From: an uncultured Prevotella sp.
GTDB lineage: Bacteria; Bacteroidota; Bacteroidia; Bacteroidales; Bacteroidaceae
NCBI GenBank assembly: GCA_946548065.1
Contig: CAMNPM010000015.1
Span: forward strand, 1 to 50,765
Length of the DNA stretch: 50,765 nucleotides
Direction of reading: 5' to 3'
Shown one piece after another: positions 7,718 through 17,503 of this stretch; position 1 is the first letter of the stretch, and each line of letters begins with the position of its first letter. The notes beneath the pieces are model-generated. The model made no database searches. It saw only the letters and a program-made list of their open reading frames with translations, and was not told the DNA's origin. The translations under genes and the position numbers were made by a program.

Positions 7718-10700
7718 TTAGTTTTTAGTTATTTTGATGTTCAGTTTGAATTCGTCAAAGTCTACCGGCTCACCATCATTCGGTGCGATGGTGATGTCGT
7801 CGGCTAATACCTGGGCCTTGATGTAGTCACCAAAGCCCTTGACCGCGTTCTCGATGTCAGTCTGAGGAGCCAGCGTGATGCGAATACGGTCGGTAATCTC
7901 AAAGCCGCTTTCCTTGCGTATGTTCTGCACACGGTTGATAATCTCGCGGGCCATACCCTCCTGCCGGAGCTCATCGGTGAGCTCTACTTCCAAGGCAACG
8001 GTAAGCGCGCCTTCGTTGGCAACGAGCCACCCGGGGATGTCCTCGCTGATGATGTCGACATCGGCAGTCTCGATGGTCAGCGTGTTGCCATCAACCAGTA
8101 TGCCGATAGAGCCGTTGGCTTCCAGCTCGGCAATCTGCTCCTGTGAGAGCGCATCGACAGCAGCGGCAACAGCCTTCATCTGCTTGCCATACTTCTTGCC
8201 CATGACACGGAAGTTGCACTTCACCTTCTTCACCAGGATGCCTGCACCCTCTACAAACTTCAGTTCCTTCACGTTCACCTCATGCATAATCAGGTCTTTC
8301 ACCGCCTCGATATGACGCTTCTGCTCTGCCGTGGCAGGAACCATGATTGACAGTAGCGGCTGACGCACCTTGATATTGACCTTGCGGCGAAGGGCCAGCA
8401 CCATAGAGGTAATCTTCTGGGCCATCTCCATGCGGGCTTCAAGATCCTTGTCGATAAGCGACTGGTCGGCTGCAGGGAAGCTATCCAGATGTACGCTGTC
8501 TTTCGCACCGCCAAGATCCTTGTAGAGCTGGTCGGCATAGAAGGGTGCAAAGGGAGCCAGGAGCTTGGAGACAGTCATCAGACAGGTGTAGAGCGTCTCG
8601 TAGGCAGAGCGCTTGTCGTCGCTCATCTCCTTGCCCCAGAAGCGTTTGCGATTCAGTCGGACATACCAGTTGCTGAGGTCGTCGTTGACAAAGGCATCAA
8701 TCAAACGGCCGGCACGGGTGGGATCATAATTATCCAGCTCGGCGGTGACCTTCTGCACCAGCGTATTCAGGCTCGAGAGAATCCAGCGGTCTATCTCGGC
8801 TCGCTCGGCCACTGACTGTGCGGTGGGTTCCCAACCATCTACATTGGCGTAAAGGGCAAAGAAACTGTAGGTGTTATATAAAGTTCCGAAGAACTTACGC
8901 TTGACTTCATCTACTCCCGCAGGGTCGAACTTCAGGTTGTCCCAGGGTTCCGAATTGGTCATCATATACAGGCGTACGGCATCACTTCCAAACTTCTCGA
9001 TCATTTCGAAAGGATTGACCACATTACCCACATGCTTCGACATTTTATTTCCTTTAGCGTCGAGCACCAATCCACTGGAAATCACATTCTTAAAGGCTAC
9101 AGAGTCAAAAATCATCGTAGCTATGGCATGCAGGGTAAAGAACCAGCCGCGCGTCTGGTCGACACCCTCGTTGATGAAGTCGGCAGGGAAGGCCTGCCCC
9201 TTGTCGATGAGCTCACGGTTTTCGAAAGGATAGTGAATCTGAGCGTAGGGCATCGACCCGGAGTCAAACCACACGTCTATCAGGTCTGCCTCGCGCTTCA
9301 TCTTCTTGCCCGTAGGCGAGCAGAGGAAGATATAGTCTACATACGGACGATGGAGGTCTATACGGTCATAATTCTCCTGTGACATGTCGCCAGGCACAAA
9401 GCCTTTATCCTTCAGCGGGTTCGACGGCATAAAACCTGCTTCTACAGCCTTATCTATCTCATTATAAAGCTCTTCCACGCTTCCGATACAGATTTCCTCA
9501 CCGTCCTCTGAGCGCCAGATAGGCAGCGGGGTACCCCAGAAACGCGAACGAGAAAGATTCCAGTCGTTCAGGTTGTCCAACCAGTTGCCAAAGCGTCCCG
9601 TACCGGTAGACTCGGGCTGCCAGTTGATGGTCTTGTTCAGCTCCGACATGCGCTCCTTCTTGGCGGTACTCTTGATGAACCACGAATCCAGCGGATAGTA
9701 GAGCACGGGCTTGTCGGTACGCCAGCAATGAGGATAGTTGTGCACGTGCTTCTCTATCTTGAACACCTTGTTCTGCGCCTTCAGATCCATGCAGATGGAA
9801 ATGTCAAGCGTTTCGTCCTTGTCAGTCAGCGTGTCATCATAGGCATTCTTCACATAGCGACCAGCAAACTTGTTCCATTCGTCTACATTGACATAGTTCT
9901 TAACGAACTCAGGATCCAGGTCGTCAATGACGAAGTACTTACCCTGCAGGTCCACCACGGGGCGTTCCTGCCCTTTCTTGTCGATGAGCACAATGGGACA
10001 GATACCAGCCTTCTTGGCCACAAAGGCATCGTCGGCACCGAAATTGGGTGCGATATGCACGATACCGGCACCGTCTTCTGTGGTCACATAGTCGCCGGGG
10101 ATGACGCGGAAGGCATCGCCCATGGGCTTGATGGCAGGCATCAGCTGCTCATACTCCATGCCCACGAGGTCAGTACCCTTGTAGCGGGCTACGATGCGAT
10201 AGGGAATCAGCTTGTCGCCCTTCTTGTATTCCGGCATCTCTCCGCCGTCGGTGATGCAGCCCTCAGCGGGCAGATAGGCGTTCAGGCGGGCCTCGGCCAG
10301 CACGAGCGTCACCTTGTCGGCAGTATAGGGATTGTAAGTCTCTACGGCCACATAGTCAATCTTCGGACCTACGCAGAGGGCCGAGTTGGCTGCCAGCGTC
10401 CACGGTGTGGTGGTCCAGGCCAGGAAGTATGGTGTCCCCCACCCTGTCATTTCCGGCTTCGGGTTCTTCATGCGGAACATGGCGGTGCAGGTGGTGTCCT
10501 TCACGTCACGATAGCAGCCGGGCTGGTTCAGTTCGTGGCTCGACAGTCCGGTACCTGCTGCAGGCGAATAAGGCTGTATGGTATAGCCTTTGTACAATAG
10601 TCCCTTCTCATAGAACTGCTTCAGCAGCCACCACAGCGTCTCGATATATTTGTTGTCGTAGGTGATGTAGGGATGGTCGAGGTCGACGAAATAGCCCATC

Positions 10701-11131
10701 TTCTCAGTCAGCTCGCGCCATTCCTGAGTGTACATCATCACGTTCTCACGACACTTCTTGTTGTAGTCTTCGGTAGAAATATAACGTTCCGACTCTTTGT
10801 TGTCAATATCAGCTTTAGTAATGCCCAGCTCTTTCTCTACACCCAGCTCTACGGGCAGACCGTGGGTGTCCCATCCTGCCTTACGCTTCACCTGGAAACC
10901 CTGCATAGTCTTGTAGCGGTTGAAGGTGTCCTTGATGCTGCGTGCCAGCACATGATGAATGCCCGGATGACCATTGGCCGACGGGGGACCTTCAAAGAAT
11001 ACAAACTGCGGACAGCCTTCACGCTCAGATACAGAGCGACAAAACACGTTTTTATCCTTCCACATCTGCAGTACGTCGTTATTCGTCTGCGTCAAATTCA
11101 AGCCGGTATGCTCAGCGAATCTCTTTACCAT
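7718..11131 (-). CDS. ileS: Isoleucyl-tRNA synthetase
   Basis: This class I synthetase of 1137 residues charges tRNA-Ile. The HIGH-type signature appears as PPSANGHPGIHHVLARS (about 50-65), the KMSKS-type loop as KMSKHVGN (about 694), and the editing domain CP1 lies between them with GIVHIAPNFGADD. The length and the GHPGIHH form indicate the eukaryote-like IleRS branch common in Bacteroidota, often linked to reduced mupirocin sensitivity. It heads the minus-strand operon; a leader of about 35 nt separates the ATG from a good -7/-33 promoter. Confidence 0.97.
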   Translation of the reverse strand: MVKRFAEHTGLNLTQTNNDVLQMWKDKNVFCRSVSEREGCPQFVFFEGPPSANGHPGIHHVLARSIKDTFNRYKTMQGFQVKRKAGWDTHGLPVELGVEKELGITKADIDNKESERYISTEDYNKKCRENVMMYTQEWRELTEKMGYFVDLDHPYITYDNKYIETLWWLLKQFYEKGLLYKGYTIQPYSPAAGTGLSSHELNQPGCYRDVKDTTCTAMFRMKNPKPEMTGWGTPYFLAWTTTPWTLAANSALCVGPKIDYVAVETYNPYTADKVTLVLAEARLNAYLPAEGCITDGGEMPEYKKGDKLIPYRIVARYKGTDLVGMEYEQLMPAIKPMGDAFRVIPGDYVTTEDGAGIVHIAPNFGADDAFVAKKAGICPIVLIDKKGQERPVVDLQGKYFVIDDLDPEFVKNYVNVDEWNKFAGRYVKNAYDDTLTDKDETLDISICMDLKAQNKVFKIEKHVHNYPHCWRTDKPVLYYPLDSWFIKSTAKKERMSELNKTINWQPESTGTGRFGNWLDNLNDWNLSRSRFWGTPLPIWRSEDGEEICIGSVEELYNEIDKAVEAGFMPSNPLKDKGFVPGDMSQENYDRIDLHRPYVDYIFLCSPTGKKMKREADLIDVWFDSGSMPYAQIHYPFENRELIDKGQAFPADFINEGVDQTRGWFFTLHAIATMIFDSVAFKNVISSGLVLDAKGNKMSKHVGNVVNPFEMIEKFGSDAVRLYMMTNSEPWDNLKFDPAGVDEVKRKFFGTLYNTYSFFALYANVDGWEPTAQSVAERAEIDRWILSSLNTLVQKVTAELDNYDPTRAGRLIDAFVNDDLSNWYVRLNRKRFWGKEMSDDKRSAYETLYTCLMTVSKLLAPFAPFYADQLYKDLGGAKDSVHLDSFPAADQSLIDKDLEARMEMAQKITSMVLALRRKVNIKVRQPLLSIMVPATAEQKRHIEAVKDLIMHEVNVKELKFVEGAGILVKKVKCNFRVMGKKYGKQMKAVAAAVDALSQEQIAELEANGSIGILVDGNTLTIETADVDIISEDIPGWLVANEGALTVALEVELTDELRQEGMAREIINRVQNIRKESGFEITDRIRITLAPQTDIENAVKGFGDYIKAQVLADDITIAPNDGEPVDFDEFKLNIKITKN

Positions 11132-11171
11132 ATATTTATGCTTTTTATCCTTTTACTTCTTTAATGACGTG

Positions 11172-11203
11172 CAAAGGTAAACATTTATTTTCATTTTACC
11201 AAA
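11172..11203 (-). promoter_or_regulatory. Promoter of the ileS operon
   Basis: On the minus strand TTTG (11200-11203) is followed after 20 nt by TACCTTTG (11172-11179), an excellent Bacteroidales -33/-7 pair. Transcription should begin near 11165, about 35 nt before the ileS start. Confidence 0.75.
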
Positions 11204-11294
11204 TATTTCCAGACAAAGGCTGTTAAATTCAGCTAACATCCCGACTTTACATCCTCCCAACATGGCAACAGATAAAGAAAAATGTAGGAAAGTT

Positions 11295-11325
11295 TTTGGT
11301 ATTTCGATTTTTTTTAGTAACTTTG
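11295..11325 (+). promoter_or_regulatory. Promoter of rho
   Basis: TTTG (11295-11298) and TAACTTTG (11318-11325) are separated by 19 nt, the standard Bacteroidales spacing. The predicted start near 11332 leaves a leader of about 100 nt before rho, long enough for autogenous control, which is known for rho in other bacteria; no specific structure was identified. Confidence 0.75.
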
Positions 11326-11429
11326 CAGCCGAATATCAGAAAACAAGCTTCATCCCAAGAAGCGTTCATTCCATAGTTTTCACAAATTCCTACATCATTG
11401 AAGTATTAACAGCATAACTGTATATAATA

Positions 11430-13355
11430 ATGTACACGAAAGAAGAATTGGAAAAGTTGCCTATTCCCGAACTGATGGGGATAGCCAACGAGTTAGGTAT
11501 CAAGGTGGGGCAGGACGACGAGCTTGAGTCCGTCGTCTACGCTATACTGGACAAAGCAGCAGAGAACTCTGCTGCAGAAGCATCAACCCCCAAGCGCAAG
11601 CGTACCCGCATTGCCAAGGACAACAGCAAGGTCTACACCGTAAAAGGCGCAGATGGAGAGACACTGAACCCCAAAGCTACCAAGGCAGAGAAAAAGCCAT
11701 CACTCGAAGCCGTTATTGCCAAGCAAGCCGCAGAAGAGCAGGCTGCTGCCATGGACGCTAATGAACCGACTCCTGCGGAGGAGCAGAAACCTGCCCCCAA
11801 GAAACGTGGTCGCAAATCGAAGAAAGAGCTGGAAGAGATTGCTGCCCGGGAAGCTGCCGAAAAGGCGATGCAAGGCGACCTGTTCGCCAATCAGGCAGGC
11901 GCAGCTGAAGCAGAAGTCATCCCTGAGGCTGAACAGAAAGATGAGAATGGTGGCGAGATAGCCCCGGAAATCATCAACCAGCTGCAGGAGAAAATGACTG
12001 CCGATCAACCGAACGAAGATGCTGCAGACAGCGCGTCATTCTCCGACAGCGAGGTCTGGGAAGACGACCCTGCTGACGGCACAGACTTTATAACCATTAT
12101 AGACATCCCCATCGAAGACCAGGGAGCTATCCCCAGTGTTGACATCTTCGACCGACCGCTGGCCGTACAGCCACAGGAACAGCCGGCACCTGCCGCAAAC
12201 AATGATTTCAACCGCAACAACGGGAACTTCGACTTTGCCGATCTCATCACTGCCAATGGCGTACTCGAGATACTGCAAGACGGATATGGTTTCCTGCGTT
12301 CATCAGACTATAACTATCTGTCATCACCTGATGATGTATACATCAATACTCAGCAAATCAAGCGCTATGGATTGAAGACTGGTGATGTTGTTGAATGCAC
12401 CGTACGTCCACCGCATGAGAACGAGAAGTATTTTGCCCTGAGCAACGTTATTTCTATTAACGGGCGCAACCCTCAGGAGGTGCGCGACCGCATTGCCTTT
12501 GAACATCTCACGCCACTCTTCCCTGACGAGAAATTCAACCTCTGCGGAAATCCCGCCACAACCAATCCATCGGTACGCATCGTCGACCTGTTCTCGCCTA
12601 TAGGAAAAGGACAGAGAGCACTCATCGTTGCACAGCCAAAGACGGGTAAAACCATCTTGATGAAGGACATTGCCAATGCCATTGCAGCCAACCATCCCGA
12701 GGCTTACATCATGATGCTGCTCATCGACGAACGCCCTGAGGAGGTGACCGACATGGCTCGCACCGTCAATGCCGAGGTGATTGCATCAACGTTTGACGAG
12801 CCTGCCGACCGCCATGTCAAGATTGCCGGCATCGTTCTGGAGAAGGCTAAGCGAATGGTGGAATGCGGACACGATGTTGTCATCTTCCTCGACAGCATCA
12901 CCCGCCTGGCCCGCGCCTACAACACGGTGGCTCCTGCCAGCGGAAAAGTTCTTACCGGCGGTGTAGATGCCAATGCACTTCAGAAACCCAAGCGCTTCTT
13001 CGGTGCAGCCCGCAATATAGAGAACGGAGGATCGCTGACCATCATCGCCACAGCACTGACCGACACGGGCAGCAAGATGGACGAGGTAATCTTCGAAGAG
13101 TTCAAGGGTACGGGTAACTCTGAGCTCCAGCTCGACCGAATGCTGGCCAACAAGCGCATCTATCCGGCTGTCAACCTGGTACTCTCGTCGACACGCCGCG
13201 ATGAACTGCTGCAAGACCAGACCACGCTCAACCGTATGTGGATCATCCGCAAGTTTATTGCAGAGATGAACCCCATCGAGGCCATGAATACCGTTCGCGA
13301 CCGTCTGGTACACACCCACTCTAATGAGGAATTCCTGCTGTCAATGAACGGATAA
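11430..13355 (+). CDS. rho: Transcription termination factor Rho (long acidic insert)
   Basis: Rho is the hexameric RNA-translocating ATPase that ends transcription of untranslated RNA. At 641 residues it is over 200 longer than E. coli Rho. Domains: Rho_N helical bundle (1-45, [21 protein letters not shown]), a low-complexity insert (about 45-270) first Lys/Ala-rich with AT-hook-like KKRGRKSK, then strongly acidic; the cold-shock-type RNA-binding domain from 277 ([21 protein letters not shown]); and the ATPase with Walker A AQPKTGKT at 401-408. The Q-loop/R-loop part near [11 protein letters not shown] is intact. It is monocistronic, between a divergent promoter and a strong terminator. Long inserts are known in Bacteroidota Rho and can affect RNA binding or phase separation. 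Confidence 0.97.
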   Translation: MYTKEELEKLPIPELMGIANELGIKVGQDDELESVVYAILDKAAENSAAEASTPKRKRTRIAKDNSKVYTVKGADGETLNPKATKAEKKPSLEAVIAKQAAEEQAAAMDANEPTPAEEQKPAPKKRGRKSKKELEEIAAREAAEKAMQGDLFANQAGAAEAEVIPEAEQKDENGGEIAPEIINQLQEKMTADQPNEDAADSASFSDSEVWEDDPADGTDFITIIDIPIEDQGAIPSVDIFDRPLAVQPQEQPAPAANNDFNRNNGNFDFADLITANGVLEILQDGYGFLRSSDYNYLSSPDDVYINTQQIKRYGLKTGDVVECTVRPPHENEKYFALSNVISINGRNPQEVRDRIAFEHLTPLFPDEKFNLCGNPATTNPSVRIVDLFSPIGKGQRALIVAQPKTGKTILMKDIANAIAANHPEAYIMMLLIDERPEEVTDMARTVNAEVIASTFDEPADRHVKIAGIVLEKAKRMVECGHDVVIFLDSITRLARAYNTVAPASGKVLTGGVDANALQKPKRFFGAARNIENGGSLTIIATALTDTGSKMDEVIFEEFKGTGNSELQLDRMLANKRIYPAVNLVLSSTRRDELLQDQTTLNRMWIIRKFIAEMNPIEAMNTVRDRLVHTHSNEEFLLSMNG

Positions 13356-13384
13356 TCGTTCGTTCAGGTAGTACCAACAACAAT

Positions 13385-13429
13385 CGACCAGGAGGTGAAC
13401 CCGAATCAGAGGTGTTCACCTCCTGGTCG
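13385..13429. terminator. Bidirectional terminator between rho and the receptor gene
   Basis: A 16-bp perfect stem (CGACCAGGAGGTGAAC pairing with GTTCACCTCCTGGTCG) encloses a 13-nt loop. It lies between the convergent ends of rho (13355) and the beta-barrel gene (13470). The T-tract is poor (TATTCATTTCTT on the plus strand). Confidence 0.7.
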
Positions 13430-13469
13430 TATTCATTTCTTCCGAATGAGAGAGAATTAATAGTCGGGG

Positions 13470-15992
13470 TTAGTATCCCATTCGCGAGGTGTCCACCTGT
13501 TTCTTCTGCTTCTCCTTGAAGTTGCCGATGCGATAAACGGCGGTGAGGGAATAGTTAGTGTAGGGCATCCAGACGCGCATGGTGTAGTCTTGATTGGCTA
13601 TGGTGGAGCTGGTGCTCAAGTGTTTATTCAGGATGTTCTCACCCTTGGCCACGAGGCTCCACTTGCCGTTCTTCGAGGTGTAGCGAAGCGTGGCGTTGAG
13701 CCGCAGGAAGGGGTCGATGTCGTAGAGGCCCTGGATAGCCTTCGTCTGGAAGAAGGGGTTGAGGATAAGCTGGATGTTGTGCCGCTGAGAGAACTTGACC
13801 ACAGCCATGCCGCTGAGGATGCCCGAGAGACGGGTGCGGTCGATGGGCAGGTCGAAGAATTGTGTCTTGTCGTGACGATAGAGGGCAGTGGCATTGACGT
13901 TGCCGTTGAGCCAACTGCCGAGGCGGAACTGTGCCGAGGCTTGCAGGCCGAAGCAGTTGGAATAGTCAAAGTTAGTCTCCTTCATGATGACGGCCATGCG
14001 GTCCGTGGGCTGGTAGGCCATCTGCACGAAGTAGTCGGGCTCCAGCATGGCGAAGGCGGTGAAGGTGTATTTGCGGTTCAGCTGCCACATCAAGTTGATG
14101 TCGTATTTCGACATGGGCTTCAGGTCAGGATTGCCCCATATCTCGCTGTAGGCCGAGGCATAGTAGATGCTGCTCATGGTGCTCCAGTAGCTGGGGTAGA
14201 TGGCTTCGCTGCTGAACGAGAGGTTGAGCATATTTTTCTCGTTGATGTTCCACATCGCATTGAATTGCGGATAAATGCGCCACTCGTTCCACTTGGTGGC
14301 ATGGTATTGTTCAGCCGTTACGGAGGCCTCAAGGTTCAGCGCCTGTCCAATCTGTTTACTCACACCAACGTAGGCATTCATGATACGCTCATCATAATCC
14401 ACATGCGAAGTAGCATCGGGCATCGGTTGTCCGCTTGCATCGAGTGTGGTCTGATAGCTGTTGTTATTGGTGAACTGTGCCTTGCCGCCATAACTCAGTT
14501 CCCAGCCTTTCGGCAGCGTGTGGGTCTGGTCGGCAGTAAAAAGCCACTTGCTCACTTTCTGTCGGCTATCAACTGAGAGATTGCGGCTGATGTCGTTCAG
14601 CCGACCGTCCAGATGTTGCGTGCTCGGCTCCTGATAGTTGGTGTAGGATACACCAAGCTGCAGACCGAAGGGTGCAACGTAACTGGCATCCACATTGTGC
14701 AGATAGGTATGTTGGCGGGAGTTCTGGGTGGACTGCGCCGTGCCCGTCGTAGTGTTGGTGGAGCGAGTGCTGTTCCACTGTCCCGTATATGCCAGGCTGA
14801 GCCGGTGGTTATCGCTGATGGCATAGTCCATACCGATATGGTATTCGTGGTCGATGCCGTCGCTGCGGTTGCGGGTCTTGTCGCTGTAGGGTATGCGCTG
14901 GTCATTAAGAGGATGGTTTGCCTCGTGCTCCACCTGCCCGTAGCCCGTGCCGTCGGTAAACATGTATGATGCGTCTATGCCCAGTTTGCCGTGATTGTAG
15001 ATGATGCTGCCGCCCGCATAGCCAGTGCCGTATTTGTGCTGTCGCCAGCCGCCCATCAGCTGTCCGGAAAGTTGGTTGGTTCCTGCAAAGTCTTTGGTCA
15101 CGATATTGATAGCCATGCCCCTCACATGATATTTCGCAGGAGCTGATGGCATCACCTCGGCTTTGGCCAGCATGGCGGCAGGCATCTGGCGCAGCCGCTC
15201 CACCACTTTGTCGGCACTCAGCGTGGTGGGTTTACCGTTGATGATGAGCGTCACGGCCTGACCTGAGAACATGATGGTGCCGCCCATTTCGCTTACACCA
15301 GGAATGCTGATGAGTGCGTCGTAGGCATTGTCGGCAGGATAGAGTTGCAGCAGCATGGGCATGTTGTAGACGAGGTGGCCGTTCTCAGTGCTGGATACGA
15401 TACGCTCACCCTTCACCTGCACGCCGTTCAGTCTGATAGTCTCTGGTTGTAAACGAATTGTTCCCACTTCGGGCTGGCTGCAAATCTTGTAGATGGTCTT
15501 GTAGCCGACATAGGAGATGCGGGCGAGGATTTTATCTTGCTCGTATGGAATGGCGAAGTAGCCGCTCTCGTTTGAGACACCGCCACTAAGCAGCGTGGAG
15601 TCGGTTGGGTTGAGTATTGCCACGTTGGCGTAGGCAATGGGATGGCCTTGTTCGTCAATGATGGTACCCGTCAGACGGTGATCTGTCTTGTGCGTACATT
15701 CCACGAAAATCTTCCGTCCGTCTTCATCGGTACTTGTAGTGACACGGATGGGATAAAAGCCTATCATCTGCTGTATGGCTTCAGGCAAGTGCTTGTTCTT
15801 TACAGTTGTAGTGATACGGAAGTCCTCCAGTTCGTTGTAGAGGAAGTAGATGGTGTAGCCTGTCTGTTGCTCTGCGAGTTGGTTCAAAGCATCGGAGAGC
15901 GACACATTATTATATTCGCGTGAGATGCGTTTCTGGGCCTGCATGCTGACAGTCAGCAGCAAGGTAAGAATGATAGTCATATATCTGTTCAT
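13470..15992 (-). CDS. Outer-membrane beta-barrel receptor with STN domain
   Basis: The 840-residue precursor has a signal peptide (ending SMQAQ), an STN domain (about 22-100, NNVSLSDALNQLAEQQTGYTIYF) of the kind that talks to FecR-like anti-sigma factors, a carboxypeptidase-type beta-sandwich (about 107-185, TGTIIDEQGHPIAYANVAIL), a plug-like region (about 190-300) and a long beta-barrel rich in alternating aromatic residues (OMP_b-brl_3 type). There is no adjacent SusD gene. The gene lies 9 nt after the anti-sigma gene, and the trio forms a trans-envelope signalling unit. The ligand is unknown; the family includes TonB-dependent transporter relatives without a recognised substrate. Confidence 0.8.
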   Translation of the reverse strand: MNRYMTIILTLLLTVSMQAQKRISREYNNVSLSDALNQLAEQQTGYTIYFLYNELEDFRITTTVKNKHLPEAIQQMIGFYPIRVTTSTDEDGRKIFVECTHKTDHRLTGTIIDEQGHPIAYANVAILNPTDSTLLSGGVSNESGYFAIPYEQDKILARISYVGYKTIYKICSQPEVGTIRLQPETIRLNGVQVKGERIVSSTENGHLVYNMPMLLQLYPADNAYDALISIPGVSEMGGTIMFSGQAVTLIINGKPTTLSADKVVERLRQMPAAMLAKAEVMPSAPAKYHVRGMAINIVTKDFAGTNQLSGQLMGGWRQHKYGTGYAGGSIIYNHGKLGIDASYMFTDGTGYGQVEHEANHPLNDQRIPYSDKTRNRSDGIDHEYHIGMDYAISDNHRLSLAYTGQWNSTRSTNTTTGTAQSTQNSRQHTYLHNVDASYVAPFGLQLGVSYTNYQEPSTQHLDGRLNDISRNLSVDSRQKVSKWLFTADQTHTLPKGWELSYGGKAQFTNNNSYQTTLDASGQPMPDATSHVDYDERIMNAYVGVSKQIGQALNLEASVTAEQYHATKWNEWRIYPQFNAMWNINEKNMLNLSFSSEAIYPSYWSTMSSIYYASAYSEIWGNPDLKPMSKYDINLMWQLNRKYTFTAFAMLEPDYFVQMAYQPTDRMAVIMKETNFDYSNCFGLQASAQFRLGSWLNGNVNATALYRHDKTQFFDLPIDRTRLSGILSGMAVVKFSQRHNIQLILNPFFQTKAIQGLYDIDPFLRLNATLRYTSKNGKWSLVAKGENILNKHLSTSSTIANQDYTMRVWMPYTNYSLTAVYRIGNFKEKQKKQVDTSRMGY

Positions 15993-16001
15993 GGCAGCTG
16001 G

Positions 16002-16727
16002 CTATTCTACGTTGATTACATCGTCCTTTAATGTGGCGTTCAGACGCTCGAACTGGTTGAGGTCACTGATGACCTGATCAATGCCCTGCTGCGGATTCCA
16101 GACAAAGTGGAAACGGAGCCCACGGACTTCATCGTTAGCAAATACGACTTTCACATCGTAGTGATCGGCTATCTCTGGCAGCATCTTCTCTAATGGAATG
16201 TTGTCGTAGATGACAGGTTGCACTGTGACGGTATCTTTGGTAAGCGTATCGGCAGGGAGTGTTGTGACGGGGGGTGTCACATTTTCCGCAATCTCTGTTT
16301 GCGGAGTTTCCTGCTTCTGGTACTGTCGGACGATGTGGATAGCGGCGAAGGCTATGCCAGAAACAAGTAGCACACCAATGAAAGATGCAGCTATCTTCAT
16401 CCAATTGCTGCTTGACTGCTTAGGCTGAAACTTTTGATTGAATCTCTGCCATGCGGCATCTACATCGACAGGTTTTTTGTTCTGACGACGACGGCTACTA
16501 TGTTTGGCCTCTACCATGAGGCGGTAGTTTTCACGAGTATCCTCATCATGGTTGATGATGTCTCGAATCTGCTGCTCGGTATATGCATCGGGATTGTCGA
16601 GCATTTCCAACAGTTGGCGGATGTTTTCGTTGGTCGTTTGACTTTGTCGAACTCCTTCTCGCTCGGCAGAACTCAAGCGAGCTTGGTTCTGCTCTCTCTC
16701 TTTCGTCGTTTCCATTGTTGTTGTCAT
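16002..16727 (-). CDS. FecR-like anti-sigma factor without a FecR domain
   Basis: The 241-residue protein has a cytoplasmic N-terminus (about 1-108) with the repeated QQIRDIINHDEDTRENYRLM helical region, one transmembrane helix (about 109-133, WMKIAASFIGVLLVSGIAFAAIHIV), a Thr/Pro-rich linker and a C-terminal periplasmic domain (IPLEKMLPEIADHYDVKVVF) of STN/DUF4974 type. Such proteins hold the ECF sigma factor and are triggered by the STN domain of the partner receptor. The central FecR domain of the usual family is missing, so the periplasmic part is very short. It begins 1 nt after the sigma stop codon, indicating translational coupling. An alternative start at the fifth codon (METTKE) is possible. 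Confidence 0.75.
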   Translation of the reverse strand: MTTTMETTKEREQNQARLSSAEREGVRQSQTTNENIRQLLEMLDNPDAYTEQQIRDIINHDEDTRENYRLMVEAKHSSRRRQNKKPVDVDAAWQRFNQKFQPKQSSSNWMKIAASFIGVLLVSGIAFAAIHIVRQYQKQETPQTEIAENVTPPVTTLPADTLTKDTVTVQPVIYDNIPLEKMLPEIADHYDVKVVFANDEVRGLRFHFVWNPQQGIDQVISDLNQFERLNATLKDDVINVE

Positions 16728-16728
16728 T

Positions 16729-17211
16729 TTAATGTTTACCGAAGTGATGTCTGATTTGCTGAATGCTCTGCATGAGATACTTGTAGGCAGTATTCGGGTT
16801 CAGCCCCAGCCGACGGGCAATCTCGCTGACGGTCAGGTCTTCGTCGAAACGGAGGTGGAAGATGCTGCGGTGCGGTTCCTCCAGTTGCTCGTCCACGAAG
16901 ACCGAAATATCTTGCAGCTGCTCCAATTGTCTGTCAAAGGGCTGTTGGTCTGTCTCGTTTTCTATAGGTAATAGGTTCTTCACCCGTTCGTGCAGTTGCA
17001 TCTGCCTGATTCTGTTCAGGCTGGCATTGCGCACAGCAGTCTGCAGATAATAGTCATTCTTAGGTGGGATGTCGCTGTCTGCCACACGCAAGAAGATGTC
17101 CTGCACCACGTCCTCAGCCTCGCCATCATTGCACAACAAGACTCTGGCCAGATGAATCATCTCGCTATAGTTCTGGCGGAAAAGCTGTTCAAGTGTTCTC
17201 TTATCAAGCAT
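16729..17211 (-). CDS. ECF-type RNA polymerase sigma factor
   Basis: The 160-residue protein carries region 2 (LFRQNYSEMIHLARVLLCNDGEAEDVVQDIFLRV, residues about 10-45) that binds the -10 element and core polymerase, and region 4 (LEEPHRSIFHLRFDEDLTVSEIARRLGLNPNTAYKYLMQSI, about 110-155) with the HTH for the -35 element. It is the first gene of the sigma/anti-sigma/receptor trio and probably autoregulates it. Its own upstream promoter is of the primary-sigma type (TACCTTTG). The first 17 codons and the whole upstream region are duplicated at 19248-19476. Confidence 0.9.
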   Translation of the reverse strand: MLDKRTLEQLFRQNYSEMIHLARVLLCNDGEAEDVVQDIFLRVADSDIPPKNDYYLQTAVRNASLNRIRQMQLHERVKNLLPIENETDQQPFDRQLEQLQDISVFVDEQLEEPHRSIFHLRFDEDLTVSEIARRLGLNPNTAYKYLMQSIQQIRHHFGKH

Positions 17212-17396
17212 ATCAGTCTTTCAGATCATTACACCCCGTTTTAGGGTACTTCTATATATAAGACACTTCAGCCCCATCGTTTTTTTACGGAAAAACCAAC
17301 TTTTTTCATTATTTCTTGTTTTTGACTAAGCTATTTGGATGCAAAGGTACAGAAATTCTGTCAGTCACATCCACATTTCATTGCAAAACCGCCCAG
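17160..17396. repeat. Direct repeat copy 1: sigma-gene 5' end plus promoter
   Basis: These 237 bp include the first 17 codons of the ECF sigma gene and its full upstream region. They recur in the same orientation at 19248-19476 with a few substitutions and an 8-nt deletion in a T-rich tract. Confidence 0.9.
17342..17349 (-). promoter_or_regulatory. -7 element of the ECF sigma operon (TACCTTTG)
   Basis: TACCTTTG lies 131 nt upstream of the sigma start. No canonical TTTG is seen at the -33 spacing. The element is conserved in the duplicated copy at 19422-19429. Confidence 0.5.
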
Positions 17397-17445
17397 AGTA
17401 CTATCTCCAAGATACAGTCTGCACTCATTTTTTTGTCTCAGCTGG

Positions 17446-17476
17446 TTTATAATCTCGGAAATTTTATTTAAATTTG
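17446..17476 (+). promoter_or_regulatory. Candidate promoter of the pyrophosphatase gene
   Basis: TTTA (17446-17449) and TAAATTTG (17469-17476) are 19 nt apart. Transcription from about 17482 rules out translation starts upstream of that point and supports the ATG at 17504. Confidence 0.55.
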
Positions 17477-17503
17477 CAGGTGAAACTTCATAAAGCGAAT
17501 ATT

